A DNA stretch of 64,000 nucleotides from Paenibacillus sp. FSL H8-0079 (GTDB taxonomy: Bacteria; Bacillota; Bacilli; Paenibacillales; Paenibacillaceae): positions 2,604,001 through 2,668,000 of the forward strand of contig NZ_CP150300.1 of assembly GCF_037991315.1 (NCBI RefSeq), read 5' to 3'. The position numbers were made by a program, and so were the translations under genes. Positions 8,652 to 17,514 of the stretch are shown here, one piece after another; the stretch's first letter is position 1, and the number at the start of each line of letters is the position of its first letter. Below the pieces are notes generated by a model that did not search any database, had not been told where the DNA came from, and was given only the letters and a program-made list of their open reading frames with translations.

Positions 8652-8665
8652 AGAAAGGGGCAGTC

Positions 8666-8941
8666 ATGAATATTGTGATTCTGGATGGAGTAGACTTTGC
8701 GAGTACAGCTGAACTTCATCAGAATTTAAAGGATAAGCTGGCTCTGCCGGATTTTTATGGCGGTAATCTTGATGCATTGTGGGATTGCCTGACGGGTACG
8801 ATTGAACTTCCACTTGAGCTAAAATGGACCAACTACCGAATCAGCGAAGAACGACTGGGGAATGAAGCAGACCGGGTACGTGATTTGATGTTGGAGGTAC
8901 AGGCTGAGCAGTCTGGATTTCAATTAAGTGTTGAGAAGTAG
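8666..8941 (+). CDS. Barstar-family ribonuclease inhibitor
   Basis: 91 residues, the usual size for barstar. The segments LPDFYGGNLDALWDCLTG and the N-terminal IVILDGVDFAS match the family; the Tyr, Trp and Asp residues in the first segment form the barnase-binding surface in barstar. It begins 14 bp after the ribonuclease gene with AGAAAGGGG upstream, so both are read from one transcript and the cytoplasm is protected from unsecreted enzyme. Confidence 0.93.
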   Translation: MNIVILDGVDFASTAELHQNLKDKLALPDFYGGNLDALWDCLTGTIELPLELKWTNYRISEERLGNEADRVRDLMLEVQAEQSGFQLSVEK

Positions 8942-8982
8942 GCAGAAAATGAAGGCAGTTCAAATACGATCAGCCCAACCTA

Positions 8983-9008
8983 ACAGACCACATATGGTCT
9001 GTTTTTTT
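8983..9008 (+). terminator. Rho-independent terminator after barstar
   Basis: ACAGACCA and TGGTCTGT pair around CATA and are followed by a run of seven T. Confidence 0.85.
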
Positions 9009-9091
9009 GTGTTATAGGGGATTGTTCAAAAATTCCGTTGTTGATTACGAATCATCTGAAAGTAGAGCGAGATTTTACTTTGTTTACTTGT

Positions 9092-9172
9092 CGTTAAAAT
9101 TATTTTCACGGAGGTATTGATTTCTGCATAATGTACGTTAAAATAAAATTAACATGAAAAATATTTTAACGT
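9092..9172 (+). promoter_or_regulatory. Triple CGTTAAAAT motif, probable operator of the MFS gene
   Basis: CGTTAAAAT is present at 9092-9100 and inside ACGTTAAAATA at 9135-9145, and the exact inverse TATTTTAACGT is at 9162-9172. The last two form an 11-bp perfect inverted repeat just upstream of the MFS start at 9189. This is typical of a dimeric winged-helix repressor site; the regulator encoded at 10613-11305 is the natural candidate. Confidence 0.5.
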
Positions 9173-9188
9173 TAGGGAGTGGGAAGCC

Positions 9189-10478
9189 ATGAACGATAGC
9201 ACAGCAGTTGGCAAGCAAGGCATAGGTGAATTAATACGAAGCAGGCCCTATATGCAATTTATGCTCAGTAGAGTTGTATCCAGATTTGGTGATTCCATTG
9301 ATTCGATTGCATACAGCTGGATGGTGTACATTCTGACCGGTTCGAAAGTGTTGATGGGTACGTTACTGGCGGTGAATTTCTTACCCAATATCCTCCTGGG
9401 TCTGTTCGCCGGTGCTTTGGTTGATCGCATGTCTCCCAAAAAAGTGATTGTGATTACCAATACGGGTCGCGGTTTATTCGTTGGGATTACAGCCCTGTTG
9501 TTCGGATTGGGGCAACTCGAAGTGTGGCATCTGTTTGTCATCACGATTCTGAACTCTTTGCTGGAATGCTTCACTACTCCTGCGGAAGTGTCCAGTGTCC
9601 CCAGATTGCTTCCCCAATCGATGCTGCTTTCGGGTAATGCCATGTCCTCTTCCGCAACCAGAGTGGCAGAACTCGCAGGACTTGCAGTGGCGGGTGCACT
9701 CATTGCTTCAATAGGTATTGCCTGGACGATCTTGATAGATGCGGGGTTGTTCGCGTTAAGTGCTTTAATTATGAGCCGAGTAGGCTATCCTGAAGTTTTA
9801 ACATCTGCTAACAATGAAAATAAAACATCTACTGCAATAGATTTTCTTCCATCCGAAAAAAGTAGTATATTCTCCGAAATGGCGGAAGCCTTTCATTTTC
9901 TCCGTAAACAGGCCTTATTGCTAATCGTCTCCATCCTGTTTGCCTTCGTTAATTTCTGCCTGATGCCGTTCAATGTTCTCCGTGCACCGTATGTCATTGA
10001 AACGCTGCATGCTGGCGCTTGGGGATTAAGTCTGCTCAGTGGGCTGATGGTGGGAGGCATGTTGCTGAGCGGTGTGTGGTTGACACAAAGGGGAGCAAAT
10101 TATCGTAAAAGTGTGCTGGTCATCAGCGGTATTGTCATGTTGGGCCTCAGTTATGCTATGACGGCACTCCCAGCTTATATGACGTCCTTCCAACTGCCGG
10201 TTGCAGCGGCCTTTTGTCTACTGATGGGAATGGGGATTCCACTGGCTACAACACCGCTGGCTACCTATCTTATGGAAGTGACCCCTTCCGAGATGCTAGG
10301 CAGGGTGTATGCCCTTCAAAGTATGCTCGTCTTGAGTGTCGCACCACTTGGAAGCCTGGTTTCGGGGGCACTTGCGGATTGGATGACCATGCCTGTTCTG
10401 TTTATCGTCTTCGGTATTATGCTTGCCATGTCAGCAGGTATGCTGCTATTTAGCAAAAGTTTTCGAACTGCGCTGTGA
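9189..10478 (+). CDS. MFS transporter (drug/siderophore efflux type)
   Basis: 429 residues with 12 predicted transmembrane helices. The loop between helices 2 and 3 carries GALVDRMSPKKVIVITN, the MFS motif A, and SRFGDSIDSIAYSWMVY fits the MFS_3 group, which includes macrolide and enterobactin exporters. The start ATG has GGGAGTGGG upstream. It is preceded by the CGTTAAAAT repeats and followed by a winged-helix regulator gene, the usual layout of an inducible efflux pump. The substrate is unknown. Confidence 0.85.
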   Translation: MNDSTAVGKQGIGELIRSRPYMQFMLSRVVSRFGDSIDSIAYSWMVYILTGSKVLMGTLLAVNFLPNILLGLFAGALVDRMSPKKVIVITNTGRGLFVGITALLFGLGQLEVWHLFVITILNSLLECFTTPAEVSSVPRLLPQSMLLSGNAMSSSATRVAELAGLAVAGALIASIGIAWTILIDAGLFALSALIMSRVGYPEVLTSANNENKTSTAIDFLPSEKSSIFSEMAEAFHFLRKQALLLIVSILFAFVNFCLMPFNVLRAPYVIETLHAGAWGLSLLSGLMVGGMLLSGVWLTQRGANYRKSVLVISGIVMLGLSYAMTALPAYMTSFQLPVAAAFCLLMGMGIPLATTPLATYLMEVTPSEMLGRVYALQSMLVLSVAPLGSLVSGALADWMTMPVLFIVFGIMLAMSAGMLLFSKSFRTAL

Positions 10479-10612
10479 AGTACATTCAGAAGCGATCATT
10501 ATCCGATTTTAGGTGGCATGTCATCTCTGGCTTGTTTTGACCGAAGCCCTGACGCAGCGGTATAATAGATTCATCGATGGGCAACAGGTACCCCGGAAAT
10601 GAGGATACAGGG

Positions 10613-11305
10613 ATGCAGCACAAAGTTCTTTCCACAATTGAAGAAATTAAAATCTACTCCGATCCGTATCGGATACAGATTATGAATATGTTTAACAAGC
10701 AGGGCAGACCATCCACTGTCAAAGAGATCGCTGATCAGATGGGTGAGGTACCAGCCAAAGTGCATTATCATGTGAAAAAGCTGGAGAAAATCGGTCTGCT
10801 CACGATCGTTTCCACGCGGGAGATTAATGGCATTATTGCGAAGTACTACGAACCATTTACCGGAGAGATCCATCTTCGACATGAAGATGAAGACAAGGAA
10901 AACTCACCATTAAAACAGGTGTTTCGGTCCGAAACGCTCAAATTATTAAATGAAATGTTCGAACAAAGTCGTCAGCGATTCATGCATCAGGCGGAAAACG
11001 AAGACCGGATGTTTCTCTCGGATATCACGTTGTATGCAAACCGTGAGGAAGTAGAGCAATTGTATAAGAACATCATAAAACTCTGTGAACCCTATACAAC
11101 AAAAGAGAATCAACAAGGGGAACATGAGGTCTTTCAGTTATTCTCTGCCCTCTCTAAACCTATAGTGAAAATACCTGTGTCTAAGACAGATGCAAAAGAG
11201 AAAAAGAAAGTTACGTCTGATAAGGACAAAGCAACTACGAAAAAGTCTCGATCTGTGTCTAAGAGACAAGAATCTTCATCATCTGGTAGTGAGTTGGAAG
11301 AATAA
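10613..11305 (+). CDS. ArsR-like winged-helix transcriptional regulator with Lys/Ser-rich tail
   Basis: About 230 residues from the ATG at 10613 (GAGGATACAGGG upstream; an in-frame ATG at 10577 is less likely). Residues 10-75 form a winged helix: KIYSDPYRIQIMNMF, TVKEIADQMGEVPAKVHYHV, KKLEKIGLLTIV. The middle is helical, and the last 45 residues are a low-complexity Lys/Ser/Thr/Glu tail beginning KTDAKEKKK, which is unusual for the family. It probably regulates the MFS transporter gene upstream (inference from position and the inverted repeat there). Confidence 0.75.
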   Translation: MQHKVLSTIEEIKIYSDPYRIQIMNMFNKQGRPSTVKEIADQMGEVPAKVHYHVKKLEKIGLLTIVSTREINGIIAKYYEPFTGEIHLRHEDEDKENSPLKQVFRSETLKLLNEMFEQSRQRFMHQAENEDRMFLSDITLYANREEVEQLYKNIIKLCEPYTTKENQQGEHEVFQLFSALSKPIVKIPVSKTDAKEKKKVTSDKDKATTKKSRSVSKRQESSSSGSELEE

Positions 11306-11385
11306 ACGGATGGAATACATGGGTTCAGCCTTATCGCTGGAAGCAAGTAACCGCAAATGTGAGAGACTGTTTTGAAGAAAACTAG

Positions 11386-11410
11386 AAAAAGCCGCCATTG
11401 GCGGCTTTTT
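11386..11410. terminator. Bidirectional rho-independent terminator
   Basis: AAAAAGCCGCC-ATTG-GCGGCTTTTT is a symmetric hairpin with A- and T-runs, placed between the convergent winged-helix gene (+) and the YteA-like gene (-). Confidence 0.85.
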
Positions 11411-11496
11411 AATGCGTGATAAGACAGGATAACGGTGGTGTATCCTATTGAATCAAATTCATTTTTGATGCATAACCGTTACAATTCATAACCACG

Positions 11497-12063
11497 TTAC
11501 ATGTTCTCATCATAGTCCTTCACATCACGTTTGGCTGCAGTTGAAGGGGAGTTGGATGTACCGTATTCTTCGACCGCTTCCCAGGCATCAGCGTTGTCGA
11601 ACTTGCCGGCGTTACGCTGTCTTACTTCTCCAGCACCGCTCGGAGGCATCGTCATGACCTCTTCTTCAACGGGCCGATCGTTGCTGATCTCCCGATTAGG
11701 CGTGTCATCAATACAGTAAGCGGTATAGGGGATAGCCTCAAGTCGTTCGAAGGGAATATCTTCTCCGCACGTTACACAGGTTCCGTATGTACCTTGTTCC
11801 AACCGTTCCAATGCGTCGTTCACTTGATTGAATTCGTCTGTTAATGTATCGTCGATCGCCAGATCACGGCTGCGTTCAAATGTTTCCGTACCGGCATCTG
11901 CCGGGTGGTTATCGTATGAGGACAGCTCACCTGTTGAATCTTTCAGCGACTCGACTGGAGCACCGTCTTCCATGCTGGATTCAAAATGACGCTGCAAGTT
12001 TTCGCGTTGCTCCAAAAGGGCGTTTTTCAGTTCTTGACGTTGATCTTTGGTTAAAGTACTCAT
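11497..12063 (-). CDS. TraR/DksA-type zinc-finger protein, YteA family
   Basis: 188 residues. The N-terminal coiled region starts LTKDQRQELKNALLEQ, followed by DNHPADAGTETFERSRDLAI, characteristic of YteA proteins of Bacillus and Paenibacillus. The zinc-finger part is CVTCGEDIPFERLEAIP followed by YCIDD: three of the four expected cysteines are present and the fourth position is Asp, so metal binding may be weakened. Related DksA proteins act on RNA polymerase; YteA itself is linked to sporulation-stage expression but is uncharacterised. The start ATG has AAGGAGCATGT upstream on the minus strand. Confidence 0.8.
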   Translation of the reverse strand: MSTLTKDQRQELKNALLEQRENLQRHFESSMEDGAPVESLKDSTGELSSYDNHPADAGTETFERSRDLAIDDTLTDEFNQVNDALERLEQGTYGTCVTCGEDIPFERLEAIPYTAYCIDDTPNREISNDRPVEEEVMTMPPSGAGEVRQRNAGKFDNADAWEAVEEYGTSNSPSTAAKRDVKDYDENM

Positions 12064-12260
12064 AAGGACATGCTCCTTTCCCGTTGTGGGGTGTATGTGT
12101 CCTTACCCGAATCGGATGAAAAGCAATCATTTTCGAGGAATAGGGTCGTATCATTTTATATCTGACGGATTATGTGTTATAAAAAATAGAGAGAGAAAAT
12201 GCCGTATGTTTTTCACTGGAAAAAGGAACCACGGCTTGGCTTATAATGGAGGTTGTCAAT

Positions 12261-12638
12261 ATGGATGAACATATGAAACGAAGATTGGATAAACAAAGAC
12301 AATTGTTCAAACAATTGGGTGTACAGCTAGATGCGTTATCGATTCATGAAAAACAATTCAATTATAAACTTCGTGGTTATGATCCGGATGAGGTGGACGC
12401 CTATCTTGACCTGGTCATCAAAGATTACGAACGTTTCTATGCCAATATTGCAGATCTGATGGACAAATGGCAAGAACAGCAGTTAACGATTCGGGATCTT
12501 AAGTCGTCCGCGAAACCGGTGGAAGATCCGACCAAGATTGATCGCAAACAGCTGGATGATATTGTGAAACAACTGGAATACAGTGTGCGACAACTCAAGA
12601 TCAGAGCACGTCCCGAACAGGATCTGTTCTCTGAATAA
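12261..12638 (+). CDS. Small DivIVA-domain protein
   Basis: About 125 residues from the ATG at 12261 (TGGAGG upstream). Residues 25-55 contain the DivIVA membrane-binding N-terminal signature, FNYKLRGYDPDEVDAYLDLV, followed by helical coiled-coil sequence to the end. It is shorter than DivIVA or GpsB and ends in charged residues. Such proteins localise to curved membrane or the septum; here the partner is unknown. A Rrf2 regulator gene follows 50 bp later. Confidence 0.75.
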   Translation: MDEHMKRRLDKQRQLFKQLGVQLDALSIHEKQFNYKLRGYDPDEVDAYLDLVIKDYERFYANIADLMDKWQEQQLTIRDLKSSAKPVEDPTKIDRKQLDDIVKQLEYSVRQLKIRARPEQDLFSE

Positions 12639-12689
12639 TGTCAGCACGTCTAGGATGATATTTAAAATGTTCAAAAAAGGTGGTTAATC

Positions 12690-13124
12690 ATGAGTACTCA
12701 TTTTTCGGTCAGTGTGCATTGTTTGTTGTTATTGTCACTCAGCGCGCCTGAACGAATCACGTCTGCACATATTGCAGGAAGCGTGAATACCAACCCTGTC
12801 GTCGTCAGACGGATTCTGGGCGGGCTGAAAAAGGCAGGATTGGTGAATTCCTCTCCTGGAACAAGAGGTTTCTATTTGGCGAAGCCATCCAATGAAATTA
12901 CATTAGACATGATCTATCAGGCTGCCAAGGATGAGGGTCCATTGTTCCCGATTCATGGAAATTGTAACCCGGATTGTGAAGTGGGCTTGCATATAGACAG
13001 CCTCTTGACCAATCTGTATCAGGTTGCAGAGTCCAAGGTGGAGCAGTTCTTTGCATCCATTACGCTCGAAGATATGGAGCGATCCAGTTCCCAGATGCAA
13101 GCTGTCTCATCGCAGACAGAGTAG
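12690..13124 (+). CDS. Rrf2 family transcriptional regulator (YwnA-like)
   Basis: 144 residues. It opens with MSTHFSVSVHCLLLLSL, then the winged helix ITSAHIAGSVNTNPVVVRRI and LGGLKKAGLVNSSPGTRGFYL, the Rrf2 pattern. The C-terminal part has cysteines in GNCNPDCEVG, where Fe-S-binding Rrf2 proteins carry their ligands, but only two are present, so cluster binding is uncertain. YwnA-type members sense redox or thiol stress. The start has AAAGGTGG upstream. Confidence 0.8.
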   Translation: MSTHFSVSVHCLLLLSLSAPERITSAHIAGSVNTNPVVVRRILGGLKKAGLVNSSPGTRGFYLAKPSNEITLDMIYQAAKDEGPLFPIHGNCNPDCEVGLHIDSLLTNLYQVAESKVEQFFASITLEDMERSSSQMQAVSSQTE

Positions 13125-13160
13125 ATTGCAATCAGAGGTAAAGGAAAGGTGGGTTGTTAT

Positions 13161-13658
13161 ATGAAAATTGTAGTCATCTCCGACACGCATTGTTCACGAA
13201 AATCACGCAAGTTACCAACTCAACTCCTTGATGTATTACCGAGTGCAGATCTCATTCTTCATGCCGGTGACTGGTCGGATTGGAGTGTACATCCATTGCT
13301 TAGTGAGTATGCACCAGTTGAAGGGGTAGCTGGTAATACGGACCCGTCCGAAATCGCTGAAAAACTGGGATATTCCCGTATTGTTGAAGTGGAGGGGCTT
13401 CGTCTGGGTCTTGTGCACGGTCATCTAGGGTCCAAGGGTACAGAGCAGAATGCAATTCATACCTTTGCTGGCCAGCATGTGGATGCTGTGATCTATGGAC
13501 ACTCACACATCCCGGTGATGCATACCGTGGACAATACGTTGGTGTTTAATCCTGGGTCCCCTACGGATCGGCGTTTTCAGAAGCAATATTCATTCGGCAT
13601 CATGACGATCGATCAGGGGATAATACAGGCTGAGCATGTGTTCTTTGACCGGAATTAG
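13161..13658 (+). CDS. YfcE/MJ0936 family metallophosphoesterase
   Basis: 165 residues from the ATG at 13161. The calcineurin-like metal ligands are all visible: SDTHC near the start, HAGDW, GNTD, GHLG and GHSHIP. Family members are Mn- or Ni-dependent phosphodiesterases acting on small substrates; the natural substrate is unknown. It follows the Rrf2 gene by 36 bp with AAAGGTGGG upstream, so the two may be co-transcribed. Confidence 0.85.
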   Translation: MKIVVISDTHCSRKSRKLPTQLLDVLPSADLILHAGDWSDWSVHPLLSEYAPVEGVAGNTDPSEIAEKLGYSRIVEVEGLRLGLVHGHLGSKGTEQNAIHTFAGQHVDAVIYGHSHIPVMHTVDNTLVFNPGSPTDRRFQKQYSFGIMTIDQGIIQAEHVFFDRN

Positions 13659-13696
13659 AGAAACATGCACGGATTGCGTACCTATAAACCTTTAAA

Positions 13697-13743
13697 AGGC
13701 ATCTTTGAACAGAGGCAGATTCTGTTTCAGGGGTGTCTTTTTT
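13697..13743 (+). terminator. Probable rho-independent terminator
   Basis: GAACAGA (13707-13713) pairs with TCTGTTTC (13721-13728) inside an imperfect outer stem, followed by a long T-rich tract. It separates the phosphoesterase from the sugar operon. Confidence 0.55.
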
Positions 13744-13909
13744 GTTTTTTTCTCATTTTGTCACTTGGGAAGTTATCTCTGAATGCGGAATGTGCCCTGT
13801 TCGTTATCTGTCATTCATCTGTTGGCGTTTCCCCCTATGGTGAGGTTCAGTGGAGTGATACAATGCCTTTACGACATAAAATGAATGCGTTTACATAAGG
13901 AGATGGATC

Positions 13910-14827
13910 ATGATGAAACTGTCTGTATTCACCGTGGCTACCCCTGATCTGAATGCAGAAGAATTGGCATCGGCAGCGGCAGCGGCAGGGATCGATGGAA
14001 TCGAATGGAGATTCCGCGGAATTCCTGAAGATGCGATATCCGAGGAGCCTTCTTACTGGAGAAATAATCGATGTTCGGTAGATCCGAGCCGCTGGCAGGA
14101 ACAGATTCCTGTTTTCCGTGAAGCGGCGGAAGGGCAAGGCAGAAAATCCATCGCTCTGGTGCCTTATCTGAATTGTGGAGATCTGTATGCCACAGAGCAG
14201 GCATTTCAGGCTGCAGCTGGGTTGGGAACATCAATGATGCGTGTGGGTGTTCCTGGGTATGATCGCAAGACCAGCTATCCTGAGTTGTACCGTAAAGCCG
14301 TTCAATACCTGAGTGAAGTGCAGGATCTGGCCAAACAGTACAACATCAAGGCGCTTGTAGAGACACATCATCAGACGATTGCACCGACGGCATCACTGGC
14401 CTATCGACTTGTGCAATCGCTGGACCCGCAGCATGTGGGTGTATTGTACGATCCAGGTAATATGGTGCATGAAGGATATGAGAATCACCGGATGGGACTT
14501 GAGTTGCTAGGTCCGTATCTGGCTCATGTGCATGTAAAAAATGCCGGGTGGTTTGAAGCAGAAGGGAAAGAATCACAAAAGGCTAATGTGACTGAGAAGA
14601 GCAGCGGAGTGAATCTGAATACAGCCTGGAAATGTCACTGGACGCCGCTGACTGAAGGCATGGTCGATTGGGTACAGATGGTGCTGGATCTTCGTGCCGT
14701 TGGGTATGACGGATACTACGGCATTGAGGACTTTAGTGGTGCCTTGGAATCCAAGGCGATGTTACAGCATTTTGCAGACGTTTTCGCCGAAATTGAGCGT
14801 CGTGTGGACGAGGAGGAGCAGTCATGA
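13910..14827 (+). CDS. Sugar phosphate isomerase/epimerase (xylose-isomerase-like TIM barrel)
   Basis: 305 residues with the AP-endonuclease-2-like TIM-barrel pattern: KLSVFTVATPDLNAEELA at the start, GIDGIEWRF, ALVETHHQTIAPT, VGVLYDPGNMVHEG, HVHVKN and YGIEDFS. The Glu, Asp, His and Glu in these segments are the usual divalent metal ligands. Close relatives are inosose or keto-sugar isomerases. It is the first gene of a three-gene operon; its TGA overlaps the next ATG by four bases. GGAG precedes the ATG pair at 13910. Confidence 0.8.
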   Translation: MMKLSVFTVATPDLNAEELASAAAAAGIDGIEWRFRGIPEDAISEEPSYWRNNRCSVDPSRWQEQIPVFREAAEGQGRKSIALVPYLNCGDLYATEQAFQAAAGLGTSMMRVGVPGYDRKTSYPELYRKAVQYLSEVQDLAKQYNIKALVETHHQTIAPTASLAYRLVQSLDPQHVGVLYDPGNMVHEGYENHRMGLELLGPYLAHVHVKNAGWFEAEGKESQKANVTEKSSGVNLNTAWKCHWTPLTEGMVDWVQMVLDLRAVGYDGYYGIEDFSGALESKAMLQHFADVFAEIERRVDEEEQS

Positions 14828-15996
14828 GTATCGTAAGAGTAGCGGTGATTGGTATTGGAAATATGGGAGCATCACATGCCAGAACGTTGGTTGCCGGAGA
14901 AGTACCCGGTGCAGAACTGGTCGCCGTATGTGATGTAAGAAGAGAGATGGAGAGCTGGGTATCCAGTCATCTTCCGGCAACGGTTACCTATTGGCAGGAG
15001 GCTGAGCAGATGATGGCTTCAGGTACGATTGATGCAGTCATTATTGCAACGCCGCACTATGACCATCCAGAACAGGCTATTCAAGCGTTCCAGCATGGCT
15101 TGCATGTCATGATTGAGAAGCCAGCCGGTGTGTATACGAAGCAGGTACGCAAGATGAATGAAGCGGCCGCAGCCAGCGGTAAAGTCTTTTCCATGATGTA
15201 CAACCAGCGGACCAATCCACTCTACATTAAGCTGAGAGACTTGATCGCTTCGGGGGAACTGGGTGAGGTACGGCGTACCAATTGGATTATTACGAACTGG
15301 TATCGATCCCAGAGTTACTATGATTCCGGTGGCTGGCGGGCAACTTGGGCAGGCGAAGGTGGCGGTGTACTGATTAACCAGGACCCGCATCAACTGGATC
15401 TGTGGCAGTGGACCATCGGCATGATGCCGGTGCGAATGCGTGCTTTCTGTTCGTTTGGCAAGTATCGGAACATTGAAGTGGAAGATGATGTAACAGCTTA
15501 TGTGGAATATGAAAATGGAGCTACAGGTGTGTTTGTAACCACAACAGGTGAAGCACCGGGTACCAATCGATTCGAGGTCAACGGAGACCGAGGTAAAATC
15601 GTAATCGAAGATGGAAAACTTACGTTCTGGCGACTTCGGGAATCTGAGCCTGAATTCAATCAGCGGTTTACCGGAGGTTTTGGACAGCCAGAATGCTGGA
15701 AATGTGAAATCCCGATTACAGGTGTGGAAACGGGGCACCCGGGTCTGATTCGTAACTGGGTAGATGCGATTCGTACAGGCGCACCACTCATTGCTCCCGG
15801 TGAGGATGGTATACACGGATTAACATTGTCGAACGCGATGCTGCTGTCTACCTGGATGGATAATTGGGTGGATCTGCCAATCGATGAGGATCTATTCTAT
15901 GAGCATCTGCAGGAACGCATTGCTGGATCAACGACGAAGAAAGACAAGGCATTCAGTGGCGCTCAACCTGCTGATCTGAGTCAGACGTTTAAATAA
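14824..15996 (+). CDS. Gfo/Idh/MocA family oxidoreductase (first of two in the operon)
   Basis: 390 residues. The N-terminal NAD(P)-binding fold starts VRVAVIGIGNMGASHARTL; EKPAGVYTKQVRKM carries the EKP motif near residue 100; GGGVLINQDPHQLDLWQW holds the likely active-site Asp/His pair. It overlaps the isomerase gene (ATGA), so translation is coupled. Together with the isomerase and the next dehydrogenase it probably catabolises an inositol-type or keto-sugar compound; the specific substrate cannot be read from sequence. Confidence 0.85.
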   Translation: MSIVRVAVIGIGNMGASHARTLVAGEVPGAELVAVCDVRREMESWVSSHLPATVTYWQEAEQMMASGTIDAVIIATPHYDHPEQAIQAFQHGLHVMIEKPAGVYTKQVRKMNEAAAASGKVFSMMYNQRTNPLYIKLRDLIASGELGEVRRTNWIITNWYRSQSYYDSGGWRATWAGEGGGVLINQDPHQLDLWQWTIGMMPVRMRAFCSFGKYRNIEVEDDVTAYVEYENGATGVFVTTTGEAPGTNRFEVNGDRGKIVIEDGKLTFWRLRESEPEFNQRFTGGFGQPECWKCEIPITGVETGHPGLIRNWVDAIRTGAPLIAPGEDGIHGLTLSNAMLLSTWMDNWVDLPIDEDLFYEHLQERIAGSTTKKDKAFSGAQPADLSQTFK

Positions 15997-16054
15997 AGAC
16001 GATTTGTTAGACGAATTCATTTTATTAAAAATTTTATAATGGGGATGGGATGAC

Positions 16055-17152
16055 ATGGCTAAAGATGGCATGTTTTATGCGCCAAAGAGCGTCACAAAAG
16101 AGGTGGTATGTGGTCCGGGTGAGTTCACCATTGCGGCTGTAGCCTTGGATCATGGGCACATCTACGGCATGGTTGGCGGACTGTTGGAGGCCGGGGCTAC
16201 CCTCAAATGGGTATATGATCCGGACCCGGCGAAGGTGGAGGCATTTCGGAAGCAGTTCCCACAGGCTCAAGTTGCTGGATCTGAAGCAGAGGTGCTTGCA
16301 GATGATGAGGTGTTATTGGTGGCAAGTGCAGCGATCACTTCAGATCGTGCGCCGCTTGGTATGAGAGTTCTGGCCGCAGGCAAGGATTATTTTACAGACA
16401 AAGCCCCATTTACCACGCTGGAGCAATTAAAGCTTGCACGAGAAGAAGTGAAGCGAACAGGCAAAAAGTACATGGTGTATTACAGTGAACGACTGCATGT
16501 AGAAAGTGCAATCTATGCGGGGCAGCTCATTGAACAGGGAGCAATCGGCAAAGTAGTGCAAGTTATGGGCACAGGCCCGCATCGCTTAAATGCCGGAGGA
16601 AGACCCGACTGGTTCTTCAAGCATGAGCAGTATGGCGGCATTCTCTGTGATATCGGGAGTCACCAGATCGAACAATTTCTGACGTTTGCATCATGTACGG
16701 ACGCTGAGGTAGGGTTCAGTCGTGTACATAACTTCAATCACCCACAGTTCCCGGAATTGGAAGACTTCGGCGAAGCTTCTCTGATTGGTGATAACGGTGC
16801 ATCCGGTTACTTCCGAGTGGACTGGTTCACACCGGATGGTCTGGGCACATGGGGCGATGGGCGTACAGTTATTCTGGGAACGGACGGTTATATTGAACTG
16901 CGGAAGTACATCGATGTAGCGAGAGAACCGGAAGGTGATCAGGTCTATCTGGTAAACCATGAAGGCGAGTTTCGCTACAGCGTGAAGGGCAAGATCGGTT
17001 ATCCGTTCTTTGGTCAACTGATTCGCGATTGTCTGGATCGCACCGAGACAGCCATGACACAAGAACATGCATTCAAAGCGGCAGAACTCTGTCTGATTGC
17101 ACAGCACAAAGCCATGAGTGAGCGCGTGGTGTGGAGTAGCGGAGCGAAGTAA
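16055..17152 (+). CDS. Gfo/Idh/MocA family oxidoreductase (second of two)
   Basis: 365 residues. After a short N-terminal extension the Rossmann fold appears as TIAAVALDHGHIYGMVGGL. The motif is DKAPFTTLEQL where most relatives have EKP, and the C-terminal domain contains GGILCDIGSHQIEQFL. The group is annotated as sugar or inositol dehydrogenases. It starts 58 bp after the previous gene with GGGGATGG upstream, and a terminator at 17226-17307 closes the operon. This is the last core-type gene before the AT-rich cassette array. Confidence 0.85.
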   Translation: MAKDGMFYAPKSVTKEVVCGPGEFTIAAVALDHGHIYGMVGGLLEAGATLKWVYDPDPAKVEAFRKQFPQAQVAGSEAEVLADDEVLLVASAAITSDRAPLGMRVLAAGKDYFTDKAPFTTLEQLKLAREEVKRTGKKYMVYYSERLHVESAIYAGQLIEQGAIGKVVQVMGTGPHRLNAGGRPDWFFKHEQYGGILCDIGSHQIEQFLTFASCTDAEVGFSRVHNFNHPQFPELEDFGEASLIGDNGASGYFRVDWFTPDGLGTWGDGRTVILGTDGYIELRKYIDVAREPEGDQVYLVNHEGEFRYSVKGKIGYPFFGQLIRDCLDRTETAMTQEHAFKAAELCLIAQHKAMSERVVWSSGAK

Positions 17153-17225
17153 ATGTTTTAGGTGAAGGGAAGTAAAGGTTGATCACTGAAGGGTATCAGT
17201 AAGCCCTATTGTTGAGTGAAAAGAG

Positions 17226-17307
17226 AGCAGCCCAAATGTTAAACTGCATCCAACAGGTTAGTATCTTCTAACGAATGGAGTAGTTCGCACTGGGGCTGCT
17301 TTTTTTG
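17226..17307 (+). terminator. Rho-independent terminator closing the sugar operon
   Basis: AGCAGCCC (17226-17233) pairs with GGGCTGCT (17293-17300), followed by a T7 tract. A smaller hairpin, GTTAG-TATCTT-CTAAC, lies inside the loop. It marks the left boundary of the accessory region. Confidence 0.75.
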
Positions 17308-17321
17308 AGTATGTTCGTGAC

Positions 17322-17350
17322 TTCGCATATGGATTAATCTGGGTTATATT
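17322..17350 (+). promoter_or_regulatory. Possible promoter reading into the cassette array
   Basis: TTCGCA (17322-17327), a 17-nt spacer and TATATT (17345-17350) resemble a weak sigma-A promoter located just before the first cassette. If real it would be a Pc-like promoter. The -35 box is only a 4/6 match. Confidence 0.3.
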
Positions 17351-17370
17351 ATATGTAGTTCGGATATTCG

Positions 17371-17416
17371 TTAAAAAGAGAGGTATTTACGAAGTTCGTA
17401 GATATGATGTTAGGCG
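17371..17416 (+). repeat. Site 0: collapsed attC-like site at the left end of the array
   Basis: TATTTACGAA and TTCGTAGATA form a 10-bp stem (one G-T pair) around a single base, then TGAT and GTTAGGC. It looks like an attC-like repeat reduced to its outer stem and right core, with the branched middle deleted. The left core TAAC is absent. It defines the start of cassette 1 at 17409. Confidence 0.5.
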
Positions 17417-17514
17417 AAAATCTAATAGTTATAAACGAACAAGCTTCTTTCAATGGAATTTACTTTTAAATTTTATTAATGATGTAAATTGATACAGATT
17501 AGGATGTGGATTCA

